NCBI GenBank assembly: GCA_017615755.1
Contig: JAFZZM010000070.1
Coordinates: forward strand, 1-64,000
From: Clostridiales bacterium
GTDB taxonomy: Bacteria > Bacillota > Clostridia > Saccharofermentanales > Saccharofermentanaceae
Direction of reading: 5' to 3'
DNA: 64,000 bases
Part shown: piece by piece, positions 36,433 through 44,556 of the stretch
Layout: each line of letters starts with the position of its first letter
Numbering within the stretch: position 1 is the first letter of the stretch
The notes under the pieces: model-generated
Databases searched by the model: none
What the model saw: the letters and a program-made list of their open reading frames with translations, nothing else
What the model was told of the DNA's origin: nothing
Translations under genes and position numbers: made by a program

Positions 36433-38499
36433 TCAGAGCGATCCACGCTCGATTCCGTAGGATTGGCAAAGCTCCGTAAACTCAGGCGACAGCGCGAATC
36501 CCTTCAGTACACTGTTGCGGTCTTCGCCGGCCTTGAGCTTCTCTACCCAGAACTTCAGGCCGTCCGCCTCCGCTTCACGACCCAGGAAAGTCTCGTAAAG
36601 TGCTTTTACATAGTCTTCATCAGAAGCCTTCTTGTTCAGGTACTCCTTGGAGTTAAAGAAATCACGGGCCAGTTCGGATCCGGTCGCTTCGAGGTTGGTA
36701 AGCTTGAGCGCCCAGAACATCAGGCCGTCTTCTTCTGCATCACGTCCAAGGCACTTCGTATACAGTCTCTCGGCAAAAGCCTTGGCCTTCTCAGACGGGA
36801 TCTCCGCCTTAGCGGTAGGAGCACCCGGCTTGACGCCGTACTTCGCACAAAGGTTGCACCATTCCTTGGAGTCAACGAAACTCTCGACGACTGCCTTTCT
36901 CTCGCCACCGTCTTTCAAGAACTTCAGCCAGAATTCCAGTCCGTCCGGTTCAGGCTCACGGTCGAAGAATGTCGCATAGACCGTTACAAGGAATTCTTCA
37001 TCTGTCGTCTTCTTCTGTAGGAACTCAGGACCTGTCAGGAAGAACAGCGCACAGTAACCGCCTGTGAACTCACCGTTCTGGACCTTCTCGATCCAATATG
37101 CTTTTCCTTCCGGTTCCGACTCACGTCCAAGTGCGACCGTGTAGAGTCTCTCGACAAAATCACCGAAACCATACTGCGGCTCCGGAGCCTTAGCTTCCCA
37201 TACCGCGAAGAGCACGATGTCTTCTTTTACAGGAGTCTTGAAGTCATACTCGGCTCTTTCTTCCTTGTCTTCCGTATCAAGCGTCCAGTATTTGAATACC
37301 GCTCCTTCCTTGGTCGGATCGTCCGGCTTGACGACCTGTCCGTCCTTAACGACCATCTGGGCTTCCACTGCGGCGCCTTCTCCGCACTCGAAGTTTACGA
37401 TCCACATCTCCTGGTCAGCCCAGATTGCAGTGAAGGTCGCGTCATCCTTGAAGTACCCTCCGGGAAGAACATGGTCTTCACGGAACAGATGATCCATGCC
37501 GTTTTCTCCTTGTGACCAGGCGATGAATACCTGTCCGTCTTTTGCGAACTCACACTTGGCAAGTGGGAGCGGTTCCAGCGAATTGTGGATGATCTCAAAG
37601 AAATCTTCACCCTTATCGTTCGCACCGCCGTTAGCCTTGTATGTCACTGTAATATCATGGATCTTAAGTTCCCAGTTCTCGATCACATACCATTTCCGAC
37701 CTTCGCGGTTCTGCAGGGCAAAATTCTCCGGGAAAACTTCGATCTGGAATTTCACGATATTTTCCGGTGTGCTCTTCTTGGCAAGCTGAAGCTCAAATAC
37801 GACCGCACTCTTGTCTGAAAGATGGCTCTCGATTTCTTCGAGCGAACACCTATACTGGATGGTCATGTCATAGCGACCGTCATCACGTGGATCCGGGCCT
37901 GTATACTTACTGAAATCCTCCCAGGTCTTTCCGCCGTCCTGACTCATCTGTACGTCTTCCGGTTTCAATCCGGCCGGCGCGGCATAACATACCCAGAGTG
38001 CATAGTTTTCATCTTCGACCAAAGTCAGGTTATCGAATTTCGCACCCTTGTCCGTGATCTCTCCACCGAAACGCTCATTCGCATGCAGATCGATCTCCCA
38101 TCCATCGTTGATCACGGTCCATGTGGCTTCGACGAGCGTGTTTTTATGTACCGGCGTATGCAGATCGTAGGGTTCTCCTCCGGATACCCATCCGCTGAAT
38201 ATGTGCGCATTGTCCCATTCCGGGTCCGGCACCTTGTCGACGGAAGGATCCTCCTGCCTCAGCATGGCCAGAAGCACATCGTAGGCATTATCGCCATCCT
38301 TGACCGGAACAATAACAGGTTCATCTCCGTTCTTGAGGTCAAAAGTTACGGAATACGTTGTGATATCCACGTCCACGTCAGCACGTGATGTGCGGCCATA
38401 TGAGAGGATCATCGCAACACTCGCGATCATGGCGGCAACCACCATCCATGCCACGAAAGCCGTTGACTTACGTCTTGTAATTACGTTGCTTGTTATCAT
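36433..38499 (-). CDS. Secreted InlB-repeat protein with DUF4214 tail
   Basis: 688 residues. The signal peptide or N-terminal anchor (about 12-40) ends near the motif RADVDV. InlB-type repeats follow (YSVTFDLKNGDEPVIVPVKDG and later WIVNFECGEGAAVEAQMVVKDG with GAVFKYWTLDT), with a beta-rich domain between them. Four DUF4214 units end in YGIERGSL. The C-terminal module is very close to that of the neighbour at 34081, so the pair arose by duplication or module exchange. The start is set by GAGGAGGG; the frame extends 45 codons further without support. Its own promoter lies 34 bp upstream. Confidence 0.85.
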   Translation of the reverse strand: MITSNVITRRKSTAFVAWMVVAAMIASVAMILSYGRTSRADVDVDITTYSVTFDLKNGDEPVIVPVKDGDNAYDVLLAMLRQEDPSVDKVPDPEWDNAHIFSGWVSGGEPYDLHTPVHKNTLVEATWTVINDGWEIDLHANERFGGEITDKGAKFDNLTLVEDENYALWVCYAAPAGLKPEDVQMSQDGGKTWEDFSKYTGPDPRDDGRYDMTIQYRCSLEEIESHLSDKSAVVFELQLAKKSTPENIVKFQIEVFPENFALQNREGRKWYVIENWELKIHDITVTYKANGGANDKGEDFFEIIHNSLEPLPLAKCEFAKDGQVFIAWSQGENGMDHLFREDHVLPGGYFKDDATFTAIWADQEMWIVNFECGEGAAVEAQMVVKDGQVVKPDDPTKEGAVFKYWTLDTEDKEERAEYDFKTPVKEDIVLFAVWEAKAPEPQYGFGDFVERLYTVALGRESEPEGKAYWIEKVQNGEFTGGYCALFFLTGPEFLQKKTTDEEFLVTVYATFFDREPEPDGLEFWLKFLKDGGERKAVVESFVDSKEWCNLCAKYGVKPGAPTAKAEIPSEKAKAFAERLYTKCLGRDAEEDGLMFWALKLTNLEATGSELARDFFNSKEYLNKKASDEDYVKALYETFLGREAEADGLKFWVEKLKAGEDRNSVLKGFALSPEFTELCQSYGIERGSL

Positions 38500-38532
38500 A
38501 TACTTCCCTCCTCGACATAAATTGGTATTTTC

Positions 38533-38561
38533 ATTGTAGTTCTTTTGAAAAAGCACTACAA
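38533..38561 (-). promoter_or_regulatory. Promoter of the surface-protein gene, inside an inverted repeat
   Basis: On the minus strand TTGTAG and TACAAT are separated by 17 bp. TTGTAG and CTACAA also form the ends of a 28-bp imperfect dyad, so a regulator could cover the whole promoter. The 9-mer AGTGCTTTT (38549) overlaps the -35 end and the spacer. Confidence 0.6.
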
Positions 38562-38653
38562 CGCCATTGTGGAAGAGTTTACAAGATATCCTTAGAATTT
38601 GCAGTTTCTTCATAAAGACGTCTTGCGTCTGCAAAAAACACTTTTCGTATTTT

Positions 38654-38905
38654 TATCCGTCGCTTTTTAATTCGGTCTGCAGATATTTATCCGGAATGAG
38701 GAATCTTATCCGTCATTACATGAGGCATGTAGCAGATATAAATGTAGCCCACGAGATTCTATCCGTCATCCGTTCCAAAAAGCGGCGGCTGGAAACGCGA
38801 AACTTGCAATCTTATCTGTAAAGCCAAACAATATAAGGCAGATAATATCCGCGAACGAATAACTCTATCTGCCATCCTTCAACCCAACCGACAAATTATA
38901 TCCGC
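38654..38905. repeat. Degenerate 53-bp periodic repeat array
   Basis: TATC(C/T)G occurs at 38654, 38707, 38760, 38813 and 38866, each exactly 53 bp apart. Within units CAGATA occurs at 38680, 38733 and 38839, the same phase each time. Extra TATCCG copies fall at 38688, 38846 and 38899. The best-conserved stretch is around the unit boundary, ATTCTATCCGTCAT. The units are diverged elsewhere. It lies between the FprA terminator and the surface-protein promoter. No gene is visible here, and no cas genes are present. Confidence 0.7.
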
Positions 38906-38915
38906 CAAACAAAAA

Positions 38916-38944
38916 GGACCGTCTCCCTCAAGGAGAAACGGTCC
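38916..38944 (-). terminator. Terminator of the fprA-containing operon
   Basis: GGACCGT and CGGTCC with a further inner stem TCTCC/GGGAGA, followed by TTTTTGTTTGG on the minus strand. Confidence 0.88.
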
Positions 38945-38972
38945 CGATTAATACTTCAAAAAAGCGAATCGG

Positions 38973-40766
38973 TCACTGTATCGGTTCAAAGTCCGCTGCG
39001 CCATGCTTACAGAGCGGGCATACGATATCGTCCGGAAGCTCATCGCCTTCATAGACATATCCGCAGACCTTACATACATAACCCTTCTTGCCTTCCGTTT
39101 CCGGCTTCGGCTTAACGTTCTTCTGGTAGTATGTGTAGGTCATGGTCTCCTTGTCCGAGAGCACTCTCGCCTCGGTCACGGAGCAGATGAACATACCATG
39201 TGTATCAAGATCGACATAGTCCTCGACCTTCAAGGACATGAAGGAGTTGATGTAACGGTTGAGGAAGATCAATCCGTTATCAGAGCGGACGATCTCTTCT
39301 TCACCGGCAAACTTATCGACGTTTCTGCCACTCTGGAAACCGAAGTTCTGGAACACCTTGAAAGGCGCTTCCACGGAAAGGCAGTTCACGTTCATGATCC
39401 CCGTCTGCTTGATGACATGATGCGAATAGTTCTGCTTGTTGATCGTCACAGCGATCCGGTTCGGTGTATTGGTCACCTGCGTAACCGTATTCACGATGAG
39501 ACCATTGTCCTTCTTGCCGTCGTTGGAAGTAACAACATACAATCCATAACCGATATTGAAAAGCGCCGTCAGGTCATTCTTATTCGCTGTCTCTTCAGAC
39601 TTGGCAAGATAATCCTGACACAATTCCTTCGCCATGGCTTCGACTTGCGCACGGGACTCATCGTTTAGAGCCGACACGATCTTAACATTGTTATCCGTAT
39701 ATGTGATGTTCTTGCTCTTCTCGAACATCGCCTTCATGACACGGATCGCCTGCGGTGCCCAGGAACCGTTCTCGATCATACCGATCGTCTTGTTCTGGAA
39801 CTGTCTCTCCGTCAGGTGATGGATGAACTCACGCATGAACGGGAACACATCCGCATTATATGTCGTGGTGGCAAGAACGATCCTTCCATAGCGGAATGCA
39901 TCCTCGACACACTCGGCCATATCTTCTCTTGCCAGATCGTTCACGACGACCTTCGGGCAGCCGTTTGCCTTCAGCTTCTCAGCCAGAAGTTCCACTGCTG
40001 CTTTCGTATGTCCGTACACGGATGTATAGAAGATTGCGATACCATCACTCTCCACACCATAGCTGGACCATGTATCATAGAGCTTCAGATACGGCGAAAG
40101 ATCTCCCGTAAGGACCGGTCCGTGCAGCGGGCAGATCGTCTTGATCTCGAGGTTCGCTGCCTTCTTCAATACCGCCTGAACCTGAGCACCGTATTTACCC
40201 ACGATGCCGATATAGTAACGGCGGGCCTCACATGCCCATTCCTCTTCCACATCCAGCGCACCGAACTTACCGAATCCGTCCGCACTGAAAAGCACTTTAT
40301 CGTAAGCGTCGTATGTCATCAGGACTTCCGGCCAGTGCACCATCGGCGCACCGACAAAGTGAAGGACATGCTTACCGAGAGGCAGCTCATCGCCCTCTCC
40401 GACTACGATCCTTCTGTCCTCGAATTCCGTACCGAAGAAGTTCTTCATCATGGTGAATGCTTTTGCCGAAGAGACGATCTCCGCCTTCGGATAATTCTTC
40501 ATGAAGTTCACGATATTTGCAGAGTGATCCGGTTCCATATGTTGTACGATCAGGTAATCCGGCTCCTTGCCGCCAAGTGCTTTTTCCAGATTATCGAGCC
40601 ACTCATGGGTAAAATTCTTATCCACGGTATCCATGACCGCGACTTTATAATCCGCGATCACATAAGAGTTATATGCCATACCGTTCGGTACTACATACTG
40701 TCCCTCGAAAAGATCGATCTGGTGGTCGTTTACACCTACATACTTGATGTCGTTGCTGATAAACAT
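38973..40766 (-). CDS. A-type flavoprotein/flavorubredoxin with flavin reductase and rubredoxin domains
   Basis: 597 residues combining four parts. The metallo-beta-lactamase domain (1-250) has the diiron ligands QHMEPDHSAN. The flavodoxin domain (about 255-395) opens with AIFYTSVYGHTKAA. A flavin-reductase-like domain follows (about 400-545), then a rubredoxin domain ([11 protein letters not shown]...CPLC). Such flavodiiron proteins reduce O2 to water, or NO, to protect anaerobes. Having the reductase and rubredoxin on one chain makes an almost self-contained electron path. AAAGGAA precedes the ATG. It follows rubrerythrin and perR on the same strand. Confidence 0.95.
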   Translation of the reverse strand: MFISNDIKYVGVNDHQIDLFEGQYVVPNGMAYNSYVIADYKVAVMDTVDKNFTHEWLDNLEKALGGKEPDYLIVQHMEPDHSANIVNFMKNYPKAEIVSSAKAFTMMKNFFGTEFEDRRIVVGEGDELPLGKHVLHFVGAPMVHWPEVLMTYDAYDKVLFSADGFGKFGALDVEEEWACEARRYYIGIVGKYGAQVQAVLKKAANLEIKTICPLHGPVLTGDLSPYLKLYDTWSSYGVESDGIAIFYTSVYGHTKAAVELLAEKLKANGCPKVVVNDLAREDMAECVEDAFRYGRIVLATTTYNADVFPFMREFIHHLTERQFQNKTIGMIENGSWAPQAIRVMKAMFEKSKNITYTDNNVKIVSALNDESRAQVEAMAKELCQDYLAKSEETANKNDLTALFNIGYGLYVVTSNDGKKDNGLIVNTVTQVTNTPNRIAVTINKQNYSHHVIKQTGIMNVNCLSVEAPFKVFQNFGFQSGRNVDKFAGEEEIVRSDNGLIFLNRYINSFMSLKVEDYVDLDTHGMFICSVTEARVLSDKETMTYTYYQKNVKPKPETEGKKGYVCKVCGYVYEGDELPDDIVCPLCKHGAADFEPIQ

Positions 40767-40790
40767 AAGAGAATTCCTTTCAAAATAGTT

Positions 40791-40870
40791 CGGGCGCCCG
40801 AAAAGGGACTGATCCTTCTTCAGACGCCCGTGGCTTTGCTTCTTGTCATCCGCTGCTACGCAGCATCCGG
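40791..40870 (-). other. Two hairpins between rubrerythrin and fprA
   Basis: One hairpin (GCTGC-GTA-GCAGC with flanking TCC/GGA) starts at the rubrerythrin stop. The other closes with CGGGCG/CGCCCG before fprA. They may stabilise the rubrerythrin message or attenuate fprA. The first resembles the tip of elements A-D but lacks their full core. Confidence 0.45.
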
Positions 40871-40871
40871 A

Positions 40872-41459
40872 TTACTTAAAGTAACGGTCCAACAAGCCCT
40901 TCAGTGCCTTACCATGGCGAGCCTCATCACGAGCCATCTCGTGTACGGTGTCGTGGATCGCATCCAGGTTGTTCTTCTTAGCAACGGTCGCCAGTTCGGT
41001 CTTACCTGCTGTTGCACCGAACTCGCAGTCTACACGCCAAGCGAGGTTCTCCTTTGTGGAAGCCTTCATGTTCGGCTCGAGGTCCTCGCCGAGGAGTTCT
41101 GCAAACTTTGCAGCATGTTCTGCTTCTTCGTAAGCTGCCTTCTCCCAGTAGAGACCGATCTCCGGATAGCCTTCACGATAAGCGATACGAGCCATGCAGA
41201 GGTACATACCTACTTCGCCGCACTCACCTGTGAAGTTAGCCTTAAGCTGCTCGAAGATATACTTCTTATCTTCTTCGGAGATGTCCGGATTGTTCTTTAC
41301 TGTCTGGGCATAGATGCCGTACTTGTGCTCTGCAGCAAGATTAGCATTCTCTTCCATGATCTTGAACATTTCCTTCTTAGCCTTACATACCGGGCACTGA
41401 TCCGGAGCCTCATCACCTTCGTAAACGTAACCACATACTGAACAAACATACTTAGCCAT
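40872..41459 (-). CDS. Rubrerythrin, reverse type (N-terminal rubredoxin)
   Basis: 195 residues. The N-terminal rubredoxin domain ([21 protein letters not shown]) is followed by a ferritin-like four-helix diiron domain with EEAEHAAKF and DEARHGKAL. This reversed domain order is that of clostridial reverse rubrerythrins, which act as NADH-dependent peroxidases and oxygen reductases. AAGGAGAA lies upstream of the ATG. It lies 44 bp after perR and before fprA. Confidence 0.95.
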   Translation of the reverse strand: MAKYVCSVCGYVYEGDEAPDQCPVCKAKKEMFKIMEENANLAAEHKYGIYAQTVKNNPDISEEDKKYIFEQLKANFTGECGEVGMYLCMARIAYREGYPEIGLYWEKAAYEEAEHAAKFAELLGEDLEPNMKASTKENLAWRVDCEFGATAGKTELATVAKKNNLDAIHDTVHEMARDEARHGKALKGLLDRYFK

Positions 41460-41503
41460 AACAAATTCTCCTTGATAAATTGATTTTGGTCGTGCGCCGC
41501 AGA

Positions 41504-41902
41504 TCAAGCGCCGCGCTCTTCCTCTACTTTCACGCACTCCGGGCACATCCCGTCGAACTGTAATGAGTAACCGAAGATCTTATATCCGGATGTGTCTTTT
41601 AAGAGATCCACCAGACTTTCCACCGGCATCTTCACATCCGCCACGCGTCCGCAGTTATTGCAGTGCACGTGATAGTGTGGAAAAGTCATGTGGTCGAAAT
41701 GGTCCGCTCCATTGTTGATACGGATACGCAGCGCCTCGCCGGAATCGGCCAGTTTGTTTAAGATCCGGTACACCGTTGCGCGGCTGATGGATGGGTACTT
41801 GCTCTGCACTTTCACCACCACGTCATCCGCCGTCGGATGGCATGCCATCTCGATCAACGCTTCGTGAACGATCCTTTTTTGTAAGGTGTTGCGCTCCTGC
41901 AT
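41504..41902 (-). CDS. perR: Fur-family regulator, probably PerR
   Basis: 132 residues. A winged helix ([23 protein letters not shown], then [19 protein letters not shown]) precedes a metal-binding domain with [20 protein letters not shown] and CPEC. The two CXXC pairs bind structural zinc. The His-rich segment would hold the regulatory metal, and PerR senses peroxide by oxidation of such histidines. Its position before rubrerythrin and fprA supports PerR over Fur. The ATG with CAGGAG upstream is used; a TTG nine codons earlier overlaps that site. Confidence 0.88.
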   Translation of the reverse strand: MQERNTLQKRIVHEALIEMACHPTADDVVVKVQSKYPSISRATVYRILNKLADSGEALRIRINNGADHFDHMTFPHYHVHCNNCGRVADVKMPVESLVDLLKDTSGYKIFGYSLQFDGMCPECVKVEEERGA

Positions 41903-41967
41903 CTTTTCACTCCTGACAAAGTCTTCCAATACTCATCGGGTCCTTCATTGCACCCAAGTGCCTTCTG

Positions 41968-41995
41968 TTATTGATAATAAATCCTAATAAGGATT
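41968..41995. promoter_or_regulatory. Putative PerR/Fur operator pair
   Basis: TTATT-GAT-AATAA (41968-41980) directly adjoins AATCC-TAATAA-GGATT (41980-41995). Both are perfect dyads, AT-rich and about 66-93 bp upstream of perR. The first resembles the TTATAATNATTATAA PerR box in length and base content. Autoregulation is inferred. Confidence 0.5.
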
Positions 41996-42017
41996 CTGTC
42001 AAGAAGGAAATGAAATT

Positions 42018-43760
42018 TTACTTTATAGTGATCGTCGAAAAGAACTCGCCCTCTTCCGAACGGAGTTTGAAGCTGTATCCGAGCATCTTCAGATTGTTCT
42101 CCACGATGGAAAGTCCCAATCCGGTTCCCTCTTCTCCTCGGGCACTGTTTCCTTTTTTAAACGGCTTGATCAGTTCTTCTACATTATCGATTTTTCCCTC
42201 GATCTCGTTTCGGATCGTGATCTCCTCTTTACTCAGCTCGATATTCACTTCGCTATCGGGTTTGGCATATCTTGCACAGTTCGACAAAAGATTATCCATG
42301 ACCTGGGAAAGGAGTTCCGGATCGGTCGTCTTAGGCGGTATACTACCGAAGATCTTGACTTTGATCTTATTCTTTTCAAAAAGGTAGTTGTGCTTCTTCA
42401 CACTTTTCTCGATCAATGCACGGATATCGACCTGCTGCAGTTTTCCGATTCCATCTTGGTCTTCACTTTTAGAGAACGTCAGGATCCCTTCCACCATCTT
42501 ATTCATCTCATCAACGTTTTCCCGGATCTTTCGAACATACTCGGCATTCTCCTTGTTCATGTTCTCCTGCTTCGAATCCACGGAACCGGAACTTCCACTC
42601 AAGTTTTGCGCATTCCAGTTCTCTTCGAGCATTTCCGCATACCCGGAGATGGCAGCCATCGGCGTCTTCAGGTCATGTGCCATATCTTCCGTCGTTCTCT
42701 TCCGATAATCAGAAACTTCACTTTTCGCCTTTTTCTTAACGAAAAGCACCAGCGCGATCACAATACTCAAAAGAAGTGATCCCAGAATCGCCGTCCCCAT
42801 GACTGCCCATATAAAGATAGGGAACATCTTGAAAATGCTTACCGGCTTCGGCTTCGAAGAATACTTGACCGACCAGATACCGCTATACTCTTTTCTCAGA
42901 TCATACTTTTCTTCGTTCACGACGATCTCGCCGTTTGCATTTTTGCTGGCATAGCGAACGGTATCAATTTCTTCAAAGGTCCGTTCACTTGAAGGAGTAT
43001 ATTCGTTAGGATAGAACAAACAGAGTCCATTTTCCTCGAAATTGATTTCATCCAGTTTGATATCATATCCACTCATGTCTTCGGGGTAGTAAGAATACGT
43101 TGCCCACACATCCACAAACAATTCCATTCCGGAACCATTATCCACCATTACGACCGCGCCATCATTATACGGAAGGATAGCTATATGACCGGGATAGAAT
43201 CGCTTTGTTTCCGGATTCAGGTACGCCGACTGGATCATATATGTATATTCGGGCAACTCTGTTTTTTGGGAAAAATCGTAAAGGCGGATAGCGATTGGAT
43301 CGTACTTATATTTCTGTTCTTTCTCGCTCTCTTTCCGCATCGCATACATGCCGTTGGCAAAATCATCGAGGCCGTCCATTGGACTATTATCGGCCATCAT
43401 GTAGAATTCGCCATCGTAATAGAGTTCAACCGGTACCAGATCTTTTGTCGTGGCAACCCTTTCATTATCGATGTACACGTCGATATACATGTCTTCCGTC
43501 CTGATTGCATTGGACAAAATTTCGTTTAATACCGTAATCATGCTTTGTCGGGTGATTCGGTCATTTTCCGCGCAGATATCCCGGGTACAAGCGATGATCT
43601 CATCAATACATGCTTGCATTCTGGCTTTACGTGCGTTTTCTTTTCTGCTTTTCATCACGGAAAGAAATCCCCAGCCGCAAGCTATGGATATAACCAGCAG
43701 GATCGCAAAGACACGCAGGAATATAAGAAAGAAATTGGGTTTCTTTATCTTCGTTTTCAT
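42018..43760 (-). CDS. Sensor histidine kinase (HisKA/HATPase)
   Basis: 580 residues. Two transmembrane helices (about 10-30 and 307-330) bracket an extracytoplasmic domain of some 275 residues. The cytoplasmic part has the H-box AHDLKTPMAAISGY, then the N-box and G1/G2 boxes, of which EEGTGLGLSIVENNL is the clearest. AAGGAGG lies before the ATG. It is the partner of the OmpR-type regulator encoded 9 bp upstream. Confidence 0.93.
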   Translation of the reverse strand: MKTKIKKPNFFLIFLRVFAILLVISIACGWGFLSVMKSRKENARKARMQACIDEIIACTRDICAENDRITRQSMITVLNEILSNAIRTEDMYIDVYIDNERVATTKDLVPVELYYDGEFYMMADNSPMDGLDDFANGMYAMRKESEKEQKYKYDPIAIRLYDFSQKTELPEYTYMIQSAYLNPETKRFYPGHIAILPYNDGAVVMVDNGSGMELFVDVWATYSYYPEDMSGYDIKLDEINFEENGLCLFYPNEYTPSSERTFEEIDTVRYASKNANGEIVVNEEKYDLRKEYSGIWSVKYSSKPKPVSIFKMFPIFIWAVMGTAILGSLLLSIVIALVLFVKKKAKSEVSDYRKRTTEDMAHDLKTPMAAISGYAEMLEENWNAQNLSGSSGSVDSKQENMNKENAEYVRKIRENVDEMNKMVEGILTFSKSEDQDGIGKLQQVDIRALIEKSVKKHNYLFEKNKIKVKIFGSIPPKTTDPELLSQVMDNLLSNCARYAKPDSEVNIELSKEEITIRNEIEGKIDNVEELIKPFKKGNSARGEEGTGLGLSIVENNLKMLGYSFKLRSEEGEFFSTITIK

Positions 43761-43769
43761 AAAACCTCC

Positions 43770-44450
43770 TTATGTGGTGACCTTATATCCACCACCGATC
43801 ACAGTCTTGATACATGACCCGGATTCGCCCAGTTTCTTACGCAGTTTCTTGATATGGGAATCGACAACACGATCATTCCCTTCAAAATCCACGCCCCACA
43901 CGAGGTCAAGAAGTCTGTCTCTTCCGAGCACTTGTCCACGGTTCTCCATGAGAACCTTTAAAAGGAGGTATTCTTTTGGTGCCAGCGGAACTTCCACGCC
44001 CGACTCTTTCACTTCCATACGAAGCGGATCCAGTAAAACCGAACCACAGCGAAGGATCTTCCCGCCGTTTCTCTCTTTACCGTTTTCCGCAGTTCTGGAA
44101 AGAAGTGCCAGTGTTTTCGCATAAAGCACCTTTAGTGAAAAAGGCTTCACCATATATTCATCCGCGCCCAGGGCATAGCCCTTTAAGATGTTGTCCTCAT
44201 TCCCCAATGCCGTCAGAAAAATGATCGGGCAATTGCTTTTGCGCCGCAAGATCTTGCAAAGATCGAACCCGGATGCACCGGGAAGCATAATGTCCAGGAT
44301 CGCCAGATCGTATTCGTTCTTTTCCACAAATGTCAGGCCTTCGACACCGTCTTTTGCCACGTCCACTTCAAAAGCACCGGTCCTCTCGAAGTACTTCGCC
44401 ACAAGTTCACGGATCTGTGCAGAATCTTCAACGATCAATAATCTGGTCAT
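43770..44450 (-). CDS. OmpR/PhoB-family response regulator
   Basis: 226 residues. Receiver domain with the acidic residues at IVEDSAQ, phosphoacceptor in LAILDIMLPG and Lys in EYMVKPF. The winged-helix DNA-binding domain has LAPKEYLLLKVLMENRGQVL and a GGGYKV hairpin. I use the ATG ten bases after GGAGG; a GTG three codons earlier is too close to that site. It is the first gene of a two-gene operon with the kinase. Confidence 0.93.
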   Translation of the reverse strand: MTRLLIVEDSAQIRELVAKYFERTGAFEVDVAKDGVEGLTFVEKNEYDLAILDIMLPGASGFDLCKILRRKSNCPIIFLTALGNEDNILKGYALGADEYMVKPFSLKVLYAKTLALLSRTAENGKERNGGKILRCGSVLLDPLRMEVKESGVEVPLAPKEYLLLKVLMENRGQVLGRDRLLDLVWGVDFEGNDRVVDSHIKKLRKKLGESGSCIKTVIGGGYKVTT

Positions 44451-44556
44451 TCTTTTCACACCTCCATGGCATCATGGTACGACAAGCATGTGTCCAACAT
44501 ATGCCCACAAACGCTTTTTTCATTATATCGTTTTTCCGGACATGGATGCCACAAGA

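Noticed and set aside
38654..38905. CRISPR array
   Set aside because: The period is constant, but the repeat is short and degenerate and the units are not repeat-spacer in form. No cas gene lies in the window.
39816..41441. Long open frame (541 codons) on the plus strand
   Set aside because: It is antisense to fprA and rubrerythrin, whose products are unmistakable. Its translation has no recognisable domain.
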